Shown here piece by piece: positions 44,688-53,570 of a DNA stretch of 64,000 bases. Made by a program: the position numbers and the translations under genes. This DNA is from Paraburkholderia agricolaris (GTDB lineage Bacteria > Pseudomonadota > Gammaproteobacteria > Burkholderiales > Burkholderiaceae). Each line of letters starts with the position of its first letter. The first letter of the stretch is position 1. The stretch covers positions 4,526,001 through 4,590,000 of the forward strand of contig NZ_QPER01000001.1 in the NCBI RefSeq assembly GCF_009455635.1, read 5' to 3'. The notes under the pieces were generated by a model. That model did no database searches and had not been told where the DNA came from. It saw only the letters and a program-made list of their open reading frames with translations.

Positions 44688-46331
44688 CTATTTCAGGCCG
44701 ACACCCATGAATTGCGTCGGGCCGAACGGGTCGATCCTGAAGCCCGTGACGTCCTTGCTGATCGGCTGGTAGACCGTGGAGTGGGCGATCGGCGTGAACG
44801 GAACCTGCTGCTTGAAGATCTCCTGCGCCTCAATATAGTCCTTGGTGCGCTCGGTGAGATCGGTAGTGCCACGCGCTTTCCTGATCAGGTCGTCGAAAGG
44901 CTTGTAGCACCATTTGGAGAAATTGCTGCCTTTCACCGCATCGCAGCCGAGCAACACGCCAAGCCAGTTGTCAGGATCGCCGTAGTCCCCCGTCCAGCCG
45001 ATCAGGATCGCCTCGTGCTCGCCGGCATGGGCGCGGCGGATGTACTCACCCCACTCGTACGTGGCAATCGTCGTCTTGACGCCGATCTTCGCCCAGTCGG
45101 CCTGCAGCATTTCGGCCATCAGGCGGGCGTTCGGGTTGTAGGGCCGCTGCACCGGCATGGCCCACAGGGTCAGGTCGAAGCCCTCCGGGTAGCCGGCCTC
45201 TTTCAGCAAGGCCTTGGCCTTGTCGATGTCGTAGGGCGCGTCCTTCAGGTTTTTGTCGTAGCCCCATTGAGTCGGCGGCATGGGATTGGTCGCGATTTGC
45301 CCGGCACCCTGATACACCGACTCGATGATCGCTTTCTTATTGACCGACATATCCAGCGCGCGTCGCACCAGCACGTTGTCGAGTGGCTTTTTCGTCGTGT
45401 TGTAGCCAAGGATGCCCAGGTTGAAGCCAACCTCGCTCGGCATGGCCAGCGCAGGGTCGGCCTTGATCTGCGGAATATCCGCGGGACGCGGATAGCTCAT
45501 CACCTGACATTCACCACGTTTCAGTTTCTGCAACCGCACGGCGGGATCCACGGTGATGGCGAAGATGAGCTTGCCAACTTTCACGATGCCCGGTTTCCAA
45601 TAATCGGGATTGCCGTCGAAGCGAATCGTGTCGTCCTTGGTGTAGCTGCGGAAAATGAACGGTCCGGTGCCGACCGGATATTGGTTGATATCGGCGGCCT
45701 TACCGGCTTTGAGTAGCTGATCCGTATACTCCGCCGACAGAATCGATGCGAACGGCATCGCGATCTGCTGCAGGAACGGTGCATCGACCTCTTTTAGCGT
45801 GAAACGCACCGTGTACGGGTCCAGCTTCTCGACCTTGGCAATGTTCTTTGCCAGTCCGAGATCGGCGAAGTAGGGAAACGGCACCGGGTACGCCTTACGG
45901 AACGGCTGGTCCGGGTCCAGCATCCGCTGGTAAGTGAAGACAACGTCGTCTGCATTGAATTCGCGGGTGGGCTTGAAGAACGCGGTGGTCTGAAACTTCA
46001 CGCCGTGCCGCAGGTAGAACGTGTATTGCAAGCCGTCCTGCGACACATCCCATTTCTCGGCGAGGCCCGGTTCGATATCGGTACTGCCGCGCGCGAACTC
46101 GACAAGACGGTTATAGACCGTGTACGAAGCGGCGGTAAATTCAACGCTGGTGGTGTACTGCGCGGAATCGAAACCAGCCGGACTGCCTTCGGAGCAGAAC
46201 ACGAGGGTTTTGTCGGGCAAGCTGGCCGCGTCGGTAGCGGCCGGCGCGAGGCCGGCCGCGAGGACCGCGCACGCGCTCAACACTGGCAGGCAGGTATGGC
46301 GAACTGCAAACAGCAATCGATGTACTGTCAT
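44688..46331 (-). CDS. Dipeptide-binding protein DppA, copy 2
   Basis: A 547-residue SBP_bac_5 protein, closely similar to copy 1 along its length (KTLVFCSEGSPAGFDSAQYTTSVEF; EPGLAEKWDVSQDG; PMPPTQWGYDKNLKDAPYD), with its own signal peptide (LPVLSACAVLAAGLAPAATDA). GTG at 46334 is possible, but GGAGAACGTG fits the ATG at 46331 better. As the first gene of the unit it may feed DppBCDF with a different peptide preference. A perfect palindrome lies about 110 bp upstream. Confidence 0.9.
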   Translation of the reverse strand: MTVHRLLFAVRHTCLPVLSACAVLAAGLAPAATDAASLPDKTLVFCSEGSPAGFDSAQYTTSVEFTAASYTVYNRLVEFARGSTDIEPGLAEKWDVSQDGLQYTFYLRHGVKFQTTAFFKPTREFNADDVVFTYQRMLDPDQPFRKAYPVPFPYFADLGLAKNIAKVEKLDPYTVRFTLKEVDAPFLQQIAMPFASILSAEYTDQLLKAGKAADINQYPVGTGPFIFRSYTKDDTIRFDGNPDYWKPGIVKVGKLIFAITVDPAVRLQKLKRGECQVMSYPRPADIPQIKADPALAMPSEVGFNLGILGYNTTKKPLDNVLVRRALDMSVNKKAIIESVYQGAGQIATNPMPPTQWGYDKNLKDAPYDIDKAKALLKEAGYPEGFDLTLWAMPVQRPYNPNARLMAEMLQADWAKIGVKTTIATYEWGEYIRRAHAGEHEAILIGWTGDYGDPDNWLGVLLGCDAVKGSNFSKWCYKPFDDLIRKARGTTDLTERTKDYIEAQEIFKQQVPFTPIAHSTVYQPISKDVTGFRIDPFGPTQFMGVGLK

Positions 46332-46438
46332 CACGTTCTCCGCACGGCAGCCAGGTCAGCTGCACCCCGATCATAGATAGCGCAAAAATCGGGTTCAATG
46401 CGGGCTTACACGACAGCGGGGAAACGCCTGGTGGCGCA

Positions 46439-46461
46439 TATTTGCTGCAATGCAGCAAATA
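46439..46461. promoter_or_regulatory. 23-bp palindrome upstream of the dpp cluster, candidate operator
   Basis: TATTTGCTGCA (46439-46449) and TGCAGCAAATA (46451-46461) are perfect 11-bp arms around one A. No T run follows, so it is an operator rather than a terminator. It lies 108 bp before the dppA copy 2 start, between that gene and the metF terminator. The bound regulator is unknown; a GntR- or LacI-like dimer would fit the symmetry. Confidence 0.6.
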
Positions 46462-46551
46462 CTTCAGCGCGGGTTCACGCCCGGGATTTTCTGTCCGCGA
46501 TGGTTACATCGCATAACCGTGCGAGATAACTCGGCGAGATTGCCCGGTGCG

Positions 46552-46591
46552 AAAAAAAACCGCGCGGTTCGATCAACCGCGCGGGTTTTTT
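46552..46591 (-). terminator. Bidirectional-looking intrinsic terminator after metF
   Basis: CCGCGCGGTT (46560-46569) pairs perfectly with AACCGCGCGG (46575-46584) around a five-base loop. Eight A residues precede it on the plus strand (T run for minus-strand transcripts) and a T run follows on the plus strand. It ends the ahcY-metF operon. Confidence 0.88.
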
Positions 46592-46631
46592 ATAACGCTG
46601 TCTGGTCAGGCTTCAGGCGCCCGCCCGGACG

Positions 46632-47462
46632 TCAAGCGCCCAGCCGTTCGCAGATGGCCTTGGTCGCGGCCGCGCCATTGAGCGTGTAGAAGTGCAGACC
46701 CGGCACTTTCGCGTCGATGAGACGCTCGCACAGGTCCGTCACCACATCCAGCCCGAACGCGCGGATCGACTCGCGGTCGTCGCCGAAGCTTTCCAGACGG
46801 CGCGCGATCCAGCGTGGCACTTCCGCCCCGCACATCTCCGAGAAACGCATCAGCTGCGAAAAGTTCGTGATCGGCATGATGCCCGGCACGATCGGCACGT
46901 CGACGCCAAGCTTGCGCGCGTCGTCGACAAAACGGAAATAGGCGTCCGCGTTGAAGAAATATTGCGTGATCGCCGAATTAGCGCCGGCCTTCACCTTGTG
47001 GGCGAAGTTTTCCAGATCGTGACGCGGCGAGCGCGACTGCGGGTGGTACTCCGGATAGCCGGCCACTTCAACCCAGAACCAGTCGCCGAACTCGGCGCGG
47101 ATAAAGCTCACCAGTTCCGACGCATAGCGCAGCTCGCCGACTTCGCCCATGCCGGACGGCAGATCGCCGCGCAGCGCGACGATATGGCGGATGCCATGCG
47201 CACGGTACTCGTTGAGGATCGCGCGCAGGCTCTCTTTCGACGAGCCGATGCACGACACGTGCGGCGCCGCTTCGAGCCCTTCCTTGGCCATATCGACGAC
47301 GGTATCGAGGGTGCCCTGTTGCGTCGAGCCGCCGGCGCCGAACGTGACGGACACGAACTTGGGCTTGAGCGGTGCAAGCTGCGCGCGGGTGGCGCGCAGC
47401 TTGTCGACGCCTTCCTGCGTTTTCGGCGGGAAGAATTCGAATGAAAGTTCGATCGGGTTCAT
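46632..47462 (-). CDS. metF: 5,10-methylenetetrahydrofolate reductase
   Basis: A 276-residue MetF that reduces methylene-THF to 5-methyl-THF for methionine synthesis, using FAD. It starts MNPIELSFEFFPPKTQEGVDKL and has KFVSVTFGAGGST, HIVALRGDLP and IVPGIMPITNFSQL, the standard motifs. It is the last gene of the SAH-riboswitch operon, so 5-methyl-THF supply is tied to S-adenosylhomocysteine levels. A clear terminator follows. Confidence 0.97.
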   Translation of the reverse strand: MNPIELSFEFFPPKTQEGVDKLRATRAQLAPLKPKFVSVTFGAGGSTQQGTLDTVVDMAKEGLEAAPHVSCIGSSKESLRAILNEYRAHGIRHIVALRGDLPSGMGEVGELRYASELVSFIRAEFGDWFWVEVAGYPEYHPQSRSPRHDLENFAHKVKAGANSAITQYFFNADAYFRFVDDARKLGVDVPIVPGIMPITNFSQLMRFSEMCGAEVPRWIARRLESFGDDRESIRAFGLDVVTDLCERLIDAKVPGLHFYTLNGAAATKAICERLGA

Positions 47463-47473
47463 GATTCAGTAGA

Positions 47474-47827
47474 TCAACCGATGCTGCGGTTGCCAAAAAT
47501 AAGCGCGGACAGCAGCCACGAAACGATGCTGTACAGAATCGAACCGAAGAACGCGGACCAGAAACCCGACACTTCGAATCCCTTCAGCAGCGACGCGCAC
47601 AGCCAGAAGCACAGCGCATTGACCACCAGAATGAAGAGTCCGAGCGTGACGATCGTGACGGGCAGCGTCAGCAGGATCAGCACCGGTCGCAGGATCGTGT
47701 TGATCAACCCGAGCACCACCGCGACGATCAGTGCGGTGCCGAAACTGCGGATATGAATCGACGGTACGAGGTAGGTGATGATCAGCAGCGCGAGTGCGTT
47801 GATCAGCCAGGTCAGCAGCACGGTCAT
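47474..47827 (-). CDS. Holin-4-like / DUF360 small membrane protein
   Basis: A 117-residue protein with four TM helices (LLTWLINALALLIITYLV, LIVAVVLGLINTIL, VTIVTLGLFILVVNALCFWL, SAFFGSILYSIVSWLLSALI) of PF04020, named after a phage holin but common on chromosomes. It sits between ahcY and metF, with an AAGGAG ribosome-binding site before the ATG at 47827. Its conserved place in this operon suggests a role in methylation or methionine metabolism or membrane transport, but no function is known. Confidence 0.85.
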   Translation of the reverse strand: MTVLLTWLINALALLIITYLVPSIHIRSFGTALIVAVVLGLINTILRPVLILLTLPVTIVTLGLFILVVNALCFWLCASLLKGFEVSGFWSAFFGSILYSIVSWLLSALIFGNRSIG

Positions 47828-47888
47828 GTAGAGCTCCTTTGAGGCAGGATGTCCGTTTGAACGGCGCGAGGCGGGCATGGCGAACAAA

Positions 47889-47907
47889 GCGGCGCTTTGC
47901 GCGCCGC
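47889..47907 (-). terminator. Intercistronic hairpin between ahcY and the membrane-protein gene
   Basis: On the minus strand GCGGCGC-GCAAA-GCGCCGC forms a 7-bp stem followed by TTTGTT. It may partly terminate the transcript, so that ahcY is made in excess over the membrane protein and MetF, or it may stabilise the mRNA end. Confidence 0.5.
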
Positions 47908-47982
47908 CCTGTTGTCAAACTGTCATGCTTTGAAACCGCCCGCGTGCTTAATATTACCTAGAAGCGGTTACTTGGCCGCTAC

Positions 47983-49404
47983 TTAGTAACGGTAGTGGTT
48001 CGGCTTGAACGGACCGTTCTTGTCGACGCTGATGTAGCTCGCCTGATAGTCCGACAGCACTGTCAGTTCCGCGCCGATACGGCCCAGATGCAGACGCGCG
48101 ACCTTTTCATCAAGGTGCTTCGGCAGCACATAGACCTTGTTTTCGTACTTGTCGCCGTGCACGAACAGTTCGATCTGCGCGATCGTCTGGTTCGTGAACG
48201 AGGCCGACATCACGAACGACGGGTGGCCCGTTGCGCAACCCAGATTCACCAGGCGCCCTTCAGCCAGCAGGATCACGCGCTTGCCGTCCGGGAAAATGAT
48301 GTGGTCGACTTGCGGCTTGATGTTTTCCCACTGGTACTTGCGGGTCGAGGCAACGTCGATTTCCGAATCGAAGTGACCGATGTTGCAGACAATCGCGTTG
48401 TTGCGCATGGCCGCCATGTGATCGTGGCCGATCACGTGGAAATTGCCCGTCGCCGTCACGAAAATGTCGGCCTTGTCGGCGGCATATTCCATCGTCACCA
48501 CGCGATAACCTTCCATCGCTGCCTGCAACGCGCAGATCGGATCGATTTCCGTGACCCACACCGTGGCGCCCAGACCGCGCAGCGATTGCGCGCAACCCTT
48601 GCCCACGTCGCCATAACCGGCCACGACCGCGATCTTGCCCGCGATCATCACGTCGGTCGCGCGCTTGATACCGTCGACCAGCGATTCACGGCAGCCGTAC
48701 AGGTTGTCGAATTTCGACTTGGTGACCGAATCGTTCACGTTGATGGCCGGGAACGGCAGGCGCCCTTCCTTTTCCATCTGATACAGACGATGCACGCCAG
48801 TCGTGGTTTCTTCCGTCACGCCCTTGATGTGCGCGAGACGCGTGGAGTACCACACCGGGTCTGCGTCCAGATGACGGGCGATCGACTTGTACAGTGCGAC
48901 TTCTTCTTCGTTTTCCGGCTTCGAGATCACCGAACGGTCTTTCTCGGCCTTCGAGCCGAGGATCAGCAGCAACGTGGCGTCGCCGCCGTCGTCGAGGATC
49001 ATGTTGGCGAATTCGCCATTCGGCCATTCGAAAATGCGGTGCGAGAATTCCCAGTATTCGTCGAGCGATTCGCCCTTGAAGGCGAACACCGGCACGCCGC
49101 CTTCCGCGATCGCGGCGGCTGCATGGTCTTGCGTCGAGAAGATATTGCACGAGGCCCAGCGCACGTCCGCGCCGAGTGCCGTCAAGGTTTCGATCAGCAC
49201 GCCGGTTTGAATCGTCATGTGCAACGAACCCGCGATGCGCGCGCCCTTCAGCGGCTGTGAGCTCTTGTATTCCTCACGCGTTTGCATGAGACCGGGCATT
49301 TCGGTTTCGGCGATGTTCAGTTCCTTGCGGCCCCAGGCTGCAAGCGACATATCGGCGACGAGGAAATCCTGCTTCTTGTTTGAATCGAGAACTGCGGCGT
49401 TCAT
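47983..49404 (-). CDS. ahcY: Adenosylhomocysteinase
   Basis: A 473-residue S-adenosylhomocysteine hydrolase, which splits SAH to adenosine and homocysteine and so relieves inhibition of methyltransferases. NAD-binding motif [16 protein letters not shown], conserved substrate residues in [38 protein letters not shown], and the C-terminal KPNHYRY ending. The ATG at 49404 follows AGAAAGGAGGGCG and is the first codon after the SAH riboswitch, so the longer frame to 49560 is rejected. Confidence 0.98.
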   Translation of the reverse strand: MNAAVLDSNKKQDFLVADMSLAAWGRKELNIAETEMPGLMQTREEYKSSQPLKGARIAGSLHMTIQTGVLIETLTALGADVRWASCNIFSTQDHAAAAIAEGGVPVFAFKGESLDEYWEFSHRIFEWPNGEFANMILDDGGDATLLLILGSKAEKDRSVISKPENEEEVALYKSIARHLDADPVWYSTRLAHIKGVTEETTTGVHRLYQMEKEGRLPFPAINVNDSVTKSKFDNLYGCRESLVDGIKRATDVMIAGKIAVVAGYGDVGKGCAQSLRGLGATVWVTEIDPICALQAAMEGYRVVTMEYAADKADIFVTATGNFHVIGHDHMAAMRNNAIVCNIGHFDSEIDVASTRKYQWENIKPQVDHIIFPDGKRVILLAEGRLVNLGCATGHPSFVMSASFTNQTIAQIELFVHGDKYENKVYVLPKHLDEKVARLHLGRIGAELTVLSDYQASYISVDKNGPFKPNHYRY

Positions 49405-49440
49405 CACGCCCTCCTTTCTAAAAAATTGACTAGAAATTTG

Positions 49441-49572
49441 ACGTGAGCGCGGTTCGATGCGGTGGCTGGAAACGCGCAATGCGCACCCTGGCCCTCCGAT
49501 TGAAGCCTCCGAGCCTGGCGGGCGGCCGGCGAATAGCTGGATTCGCAGTACCCGTCGCAACGCTCCTCGAAG
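49441..49572 (-). ncRNA. SAH riboswitch controlling ahcY
   Basis: On the minus strand the ahcY leader contains the conserved SAH-riboswitch core in order: CGAGGAGCGTTGCGACGGG, then CCGCCAGGCTCGG, then a variable hairpin (GCGCATTGCGCG), then CGCGCTCACG, whose GAGCG/CGCTC strands pair to close the structure. It binds S-adenosylhomocysteine and turns expression on. Position (directly before ahcY, about 35 bases from its ribosome-binding site) and operon content match the known betaproteobacterial arrangement. Confidence 0.9.
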
Positions 49573-49582
49573 ACGAACGGCG

Positions 49583-49591
49583 ATTGTAGCA
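49583..49591 (-). promoter_or_regulatory. Extended -10 promoter for ahcY
   Basis: TGCTACAAT on the minus strand is an extended -10. Transcription would begin near 49576, directly at the 5' edge of the SAH riboswitch, and just outside the 3' end of the glycosyltransferase gene. Confidence 0.5.
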
Positions 49592-49593
49592 AA

Positions 49594-50364
49594 TCAAGAT
49601 GGCTTCGGGGTGACGCTGGCCGTGCGCAATTGTTCGATTCCCGCGCGGGCGGTTTCGACGAACTGCCTCGAAAACCGGAATGCATCGGCCACATCGGCCG
49701 GGTTCGGAATCTGCATGCCAAGCGCGACACGGAAATAACGTTCAGCGTGAATGCCGGCGTGATAGTGCATGCGCACGCGCTTTGCATCGGTCAGCCGCCG
49801 GTTGCCGAAAAGCTCGCGCAACGCCCATGAAAACGCGCCGTCTTCGCCGCCAAGGCGGCGAAACGCGTCATCCATCGGGAAGCCACCGAGTGCGGCGTAC
49901 GCCGCGCGGCGGATGATCAGGCTGCTCGGCACGGTATTGCTAAGCGTTGCAGCATGCATCGCGAAGTCGGAATGGCCGGTGAGTTCGGCCGGAAAATCCG
50001 TGTAGTCGACGTCGAGCCGCACGGAGACGTCCTGCGGGTTCTGCGCGAGAAACACACTCGCGGCGGCTAATGCGCCGGGCAGGTATTCGTCGTCGGCATC
50101 GAGAAAGGCGAGCAGACCGTGAGCCGCATGCATCGCGCCCCAGTTGCGTGCGCGGGCCGGGCCGCCGTTGTGTGGCATCCGCAATAGACACACGCGAGGG
50201 TCGAGATTCCCATAGTGCGCGGCCAGGTCGGCGGAGGTATCTGTGGAGCCGTCGTCCACCACGATGATCTGCGCGGCTTCCGGCTGAGCGAGGCAACTCC
50301 GGAGCGCACGGGCGAGCGTCGCCGCGCCGTTGTAGCAGGGAATGATGATCGAGATGGGCGTCAT
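49594..50364 (-). CDS. Glycosyltransferase family 2
   Basis: A 256-residue GT-A fold glycosyltransferase starting MTPISIIIPCYNGAATLARALRSCLAQ, with the nucleotide-sugar motif IIVVDDGSTDTSADLA and the metal-binding region ARNWGAMHAAHGLLAFLDADDEYLPG. It has no membrane helix and probably works on the cytoplasmic face. The ATG at 50364 is the family start; an open frame to 50514 lacks GT2 features. It is divergent from the LysR regulator; the sugar donor and acceptor are unknown. Confidence 0.85.
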   Translation of the reverse strand: MTPISIIIPCYNGAATLARALRSCLAQPEAAQIIVVDDGSTDTSADLAAHYGNLDPRVCLLRMPHNGGPARARNWGAMHAAHGLLAFLDADDEYLPGALAAASVFLAQNPQDVSVRLDVDYTDFPAELTGHSDFAMHAATLSNTVPSSLIIRRAAYAALGGFPMDDAFRRLGGEDGAFSWALRELFGNRRLTDAKRVRMHYHAGIHAERYFRVALGMQIPNPADVADAFRFSRQFVETARAGIEQLRTASVTPKPS

Positions 50365-50512
50365 GGGACAAAGCGGGCGCTGCGGGCCGAACGGTAGAGA
50401 ACCGTCGATGGTAGCCCGCTTGTGACGAGGCCCATCCTGGAAAGGCGGCAGCCCCGCCCCCCGGATGGACCGGTCCGCAACATAAACACAATGACTTACA
50501 ATCCTGAAATTC

Positions 50513-50527
50513 ATTCCAAATTGGAAT
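50513..50527. promoter_or_regulatory. Palindrome ATTCCAA-A-TTGGAAT before the LysR gene
   Basis: Perfect 7-bp arms around one base, ending 17 bp before the LysR GTG start. The ATTC-N7-GAAT spacing fits a LysR-type or other dimer site. It overlaps the likely ribosome-binding region, so a repressive autoregulatory site is plausible. Confidence 0.4.
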
Positions 50528-50543
50528 TCTGGAGCTTGAGATC

Positions 50544-51509
50544 GTGGAACTACGTGCGTTGCGGTATTTCGTCGAAGTAGTCCGTCAACAGAGCTTCACC
50601 GTCGCCGCCGAGCAGATGTTCGTCACGCAGCCGACCATCAGCAAAATGGTCAAGTCGCTGGAAGACGAAATCGGCTCGCCGCTGCTGTTGCGCGACGGAC
50701 GGCAGATGGTGCTGACCGATGCCGGGCGGATCGTCTATCAGCGCGGTCAGGACGTGCTGGCGGCGCACGCGCAGTTGCAGGCCGAACTGAACGATCTCGA
50801 CACGCTCGGCCGTGGCGAGTTGACCATCGGCATTCCGCCGATGGGCGGCTCGCTGTTCACGCCGGCCATCGCCGCGTTCCGTCAGCGCTACCCAAAAATA
50901 GAACTAAAGCTGTTCGAACAGGGTTCGCGCGCGATCGAAACCGCGCTGATCCACGGCGAACTGGAGTTGGGCGGCGTGCTGCAACCGGTCGACCCGGAAA
51001 ACATCGAAGTGCTGCCGATGACGCGGCAATTGCTCTGGCTGGTCGCGCGTACCGGCTCGCGCTGGGACGACCTGCACGAAGTGCCGCTCGCCGCGCTCGC
51101 CAACGAGCCCTTTGTGTTCTACGGCGAGAGCCTCGCGCTCAACGATGTCGTGCTGAATGCATGCCGCAGCGCCGGCTTTGCGCCGACCATTGTCGGACGT
51201 AGCGGGCACTGGGATTTCATGGCGGCGCTGGTGCTGGCCGGCGTCGGCATTGCGCTGTTGCCCGCGCCGTATTGCCGGCGGCTCGACGCGGCGCAGTTTA
51301 CTTGCCGGCCTGTGGTGGAACCGGAAATTCCGTGGGAAATGGCGATCGGCTGGCGCCGCAACGGCTATCTGTCGCACGCGGCTCGCGCATGGCTGGAAGT
51401 GGCTCGCGAGACGCTGCCGGGTCAGGCCGGCGACGATTTCATGCTGGGACCGGGCATCGGCATGAGCGGCATTGCGGCACCTGCTCAGACGCCGCCGTCA
51501 CACATGTAG
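50544..51509 (+). CDS. LysR-family transcriptional regulator, GTG start
   Basis: A 321-residue regulator with the LysR helix-turn-helix (MELRALRYFVEVVRQQSFTVAAEQMFVTQPTISKMVKSLEDEIGSPLLLR, given here in fragments: RYFVEVVRQQSFTVAAEQ and QPTISKMVKSLEDEIG) and a periplasmic-binding-like effector domain from about residue 90. GGAG precedes the GTG at 50544. The relation to CidR-like regulators is a loose resemblance only. The divergent neighbour is a glycosyltransferase; no operon partner follows, so the regulon is unknown. Confidence 0.88.
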   Translation: MELRALRYFVEVVRQQSFTVAAEQMFVTQPTISKMVKSLEDEIGSPLLLRDGRQMVLTDAGRIVYQRGQDVLAAHAQLQAELNDLDTLGRGELTIGIPPMGGSLFTPAIAAFRQRYPKIELKLFEQGSRAIETALIHGELELGGVLQPVDPENIEVLPMTRQLLWLVARTGSRWDDLHEVPLAALANEPFVFYGESLALNDVVLNACRSAGFAPTIVGRSGHWDFMAALVLAGVGIALLPAPYCRRLDAAQFTCRPVVEPEIPWEMAIGWRRNGYLSHAARAWLEVARETLPGQAGDDFMLGPGIGMSGIAAPAQTPPSHM

Positions 51510-51661
51510 CCACTGCAAACGCGGCCGCCGCCTATGCAGCAGGCCAGACGAAAACATGCCACCGGTACGAAGCGGGCGGCATGTTTTCAGGTTCACCTCA
51601 GCGGCTCACGTGGGACGTGTAACGTTAATCGCGAACGCTCAACGAACACCGTCACACGTCA

Positions 51662-53398
51662 TTACTGCTGCGCGACAAACTCGATGCGGCGGTTGGCGAA
51701 ACGGCCGCTCGCCGTGTCGTTGCTCGCAACCGGATGCGCGTCGCCGTAACCTTGCGCGACAAGCGAATCCGCCGGCACGCCGGCCTTCACGAGATACGCG
51801 CGAACCGCTTCGGCGCGCTTCTTCGACAGTTGCAGATTGGCTTGTGCGCCGCCGACATTGTCCGAATAGCCGGCCACTTCGAGCCTGGCCGTCTTGCCGT
51901 TACGCGCACAGGCGTTCAGCACCTGCGCCGACTGATTCAGATCTTCAACCGCCGAGGCCGGCACACGGGCACTGGCGCTCACGAAGTTGATCACCTGCAG
52001 ATTCAGCACTTTGACGACGTCCGCCGCCGCGCACGAGCTATCCGGCGTGAGCAGGTTCTTGATCGCACCGCGGAAGTTCTCGGTTGCGTTGGCGACGGCC
52101 TGTTCGACGTTGAACGAACCGATCTGATACGACCCACCAAACAGCGACTTCAGCTTGTCGAGCCAGCCGAGTTTCGCATTTGCCGCGCTGCCGCTCAGTT
52201 CGATGCGCGCACCGTCCACTTTCACCTCCGCGCCCGGCAATGCCATCAGCGGCAGCAAGCCGTCCAGATGAGCGAGCCAGTCGGCCGGCCTCGTGTCCTG
52301 ATCGACCGTGATGTTCGCGACGAAACCATCCGCGCCGAAGCGCTTCGTGAGCGCCTCGATCAGCTGGTTCTTTTCGGCTTCGCTGCCGACCGTGCTGGTA
52401 AGCGTCGGCTTGCCGGCAGCGTCAACTGTGAAGCTGAGCTGGCTGTCGCTGGTCGGCGCAGGCGCGGCGGCGGGTTGCTGCGCTTCGCTGGCGGTGCTGG
52501 CTTGAGTCGCTGAAGCCGCCGCAGCCGAGGCTGCGACCGGTGCGGACGCGGGCTGCACGGGTTGCGCGGTTGCCGCGGCTTGCTCGCCGCTGCGCTCGCT
52601 GCTTGGTTCGCTTCGTTGCCCGTCGCGTTGCTCATTATGGCAACCGCGCAGGAACAGGAACGCCAGCACCGCGGCAATCGCCGCGAGCAGCCACCACAGC
52701 CCCTTGTGAGAGCGGCGCTCTTCACGCACCACGGCGTCGGCCGGCACGCGGACGTTCGGCAAAGCCTCGGCCACCGGCCGGGCCGCAGGCGTCGGATGAT
52801 CGATATGCGACGAGACAGCTTTCAGCTGCGACAGGATATTGCCGGTGAACGCGCCGAGTCCGCTCAGGCCAAGGCCAGTCATCAGACGGTCGTTCAGGTA
52901 CGGCGCAATCGCCGGCAGTTGATGACCCAGCAAAGTCGGCAGTTGGCCGACGTTGCCCTGACCTTCGAGGAAATGCCGCTTCAGCAGACCCAGCAGCGTG
53001 GCGCCGACGATACCCGTCATCGCGTGCGTTGCATGCGCGGGCACGCCGGTTTGGGCGGCCACTTCATCGCTGAGCGTATCGACGCGGCGATCGAGCGCGC
53101 GCTCGAGCAACTGGCGCCCCACGCCTTCCAGCTGGCTCACGCCAGTGGTGCTGCCGATCAATTGCGGCAACTGTTCGGCGATGTGGCCGTTCACCTCAGG
53201 TGAGAGGATCGTTGCGAACAGCGAACGCGCGCCGTCGAGCGTCGCGCCCTTCTGCATCAGGCCGGCTACCAGCGCAGGGCCGGTTGTCGCAAGCACCTTC
53301 TGGGTCGCGTCCGGTGGCAGCCCGAAGCGGGCCGCCAGTTGTCGCACGACCCCGTCCGTCAACGCGGACTGAATCAGCTGAATCACATTGATACTCAT
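51662..53398 (-). CDS. DUF937-TM-OmpA protein
   Basis: A 578-residue protein with an unusual layout: an N-terminal DUF937/YidB-like helical repeat domain (about 1-200), a single TM helix (LWWLLAAIAAVLAFLFLRG, about 234-252), an Ala/Gln-rich linker (about 265-330), a BON-like region, and a C-terminal OmpA domain that binds peptidoglycan (LEVAGYSDNVGGAQANLQLSKKRAEAVRAYL then SGRFANRRIEFVAQQ). It would anchor the inner membrane to the wall with DUF937 in the cytoplasm. The ATG at 53398 has GGAAGCG before it. Confidence 0.85.
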   Translation of the reverse strand: MSINVIQLIQSALTDGVVRQLAARFGLPPDATQKVLATTGPALVAGLMQKGATLDGARSLFATILSPEVNGHIAEQLPQLIGSTTGVSQLEGVGRQLLERALDRRVDTLSDEVAAQTGVPAHATHAMTGIVGATLLGLLKRHFLEGQGNVGQLPTLLGHQLPAIAPYLNDRLMTGLGLSGLGAFTGNILSQLKAVSSHIDHPTPAARPVAEALPNVRVPADAVVREERRSHKGLWWLLAAIAAVLAFLFLRGCHNEQRDGQRSEPSSERSGEQAAATAQPVQPASAPVAASAAAASATQASTASEAQQPAAAPAPTSDSQLSFTVDAAGKPTLTSTVGSEAEKNQLIEALTKRFGADGFVANITVDQDTRPADWLAHLDGLLPLMALPGAEVKVDGARIELSGSAANAKLGWLDKLKSLFGGSYQIGSFNVEQAVANATENFRGAIKNLLTPDSSCAAADVVKVLNLQVINFVSASARVPASAVEDLNQSAQVLNACARNGKTARLEVAGYSDNVGGAQANLQLSKKRAEAVRAYLVKAGVPADSLVAQGYGDAHPVASNDTASGRFANRRIEFVAQQ

Positions 53399-53570
53399 CG
53401 CTTCGCTTCCTTGAGTTCCCGAACGCATCACCTGACGCGCTCTTTTTCGCGGCGCGATTATAGGTTTGGGGAAATCTCATAAACGAAGTGACACAATTTA
53501 TGACGAATTAGCCGACGTTCGCCTAAATATTCTTATATTTACGGCCCAAATTAGGGCGATTGATGCGACA

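Noticed and set aside
46552..46591. Operator for the dpp cluster
   Set aside because: The GC-rich stem flanked by A and T runs on both sides is a standard intrinsic terminator; the separate palindrome at 46439 is the better operator.
47474..47827. Phage remnant, based on the holin-like name of this family
   Set aside because: PF04020 proteins are common chromosomal genes; no other phage gene is near, and the gene belongs to the ahcY-metF operon.
47995..49260. A 421-codon frame antisense to ahcY
   Set aside because: Shadow of a highly conserved gene; no independent support.
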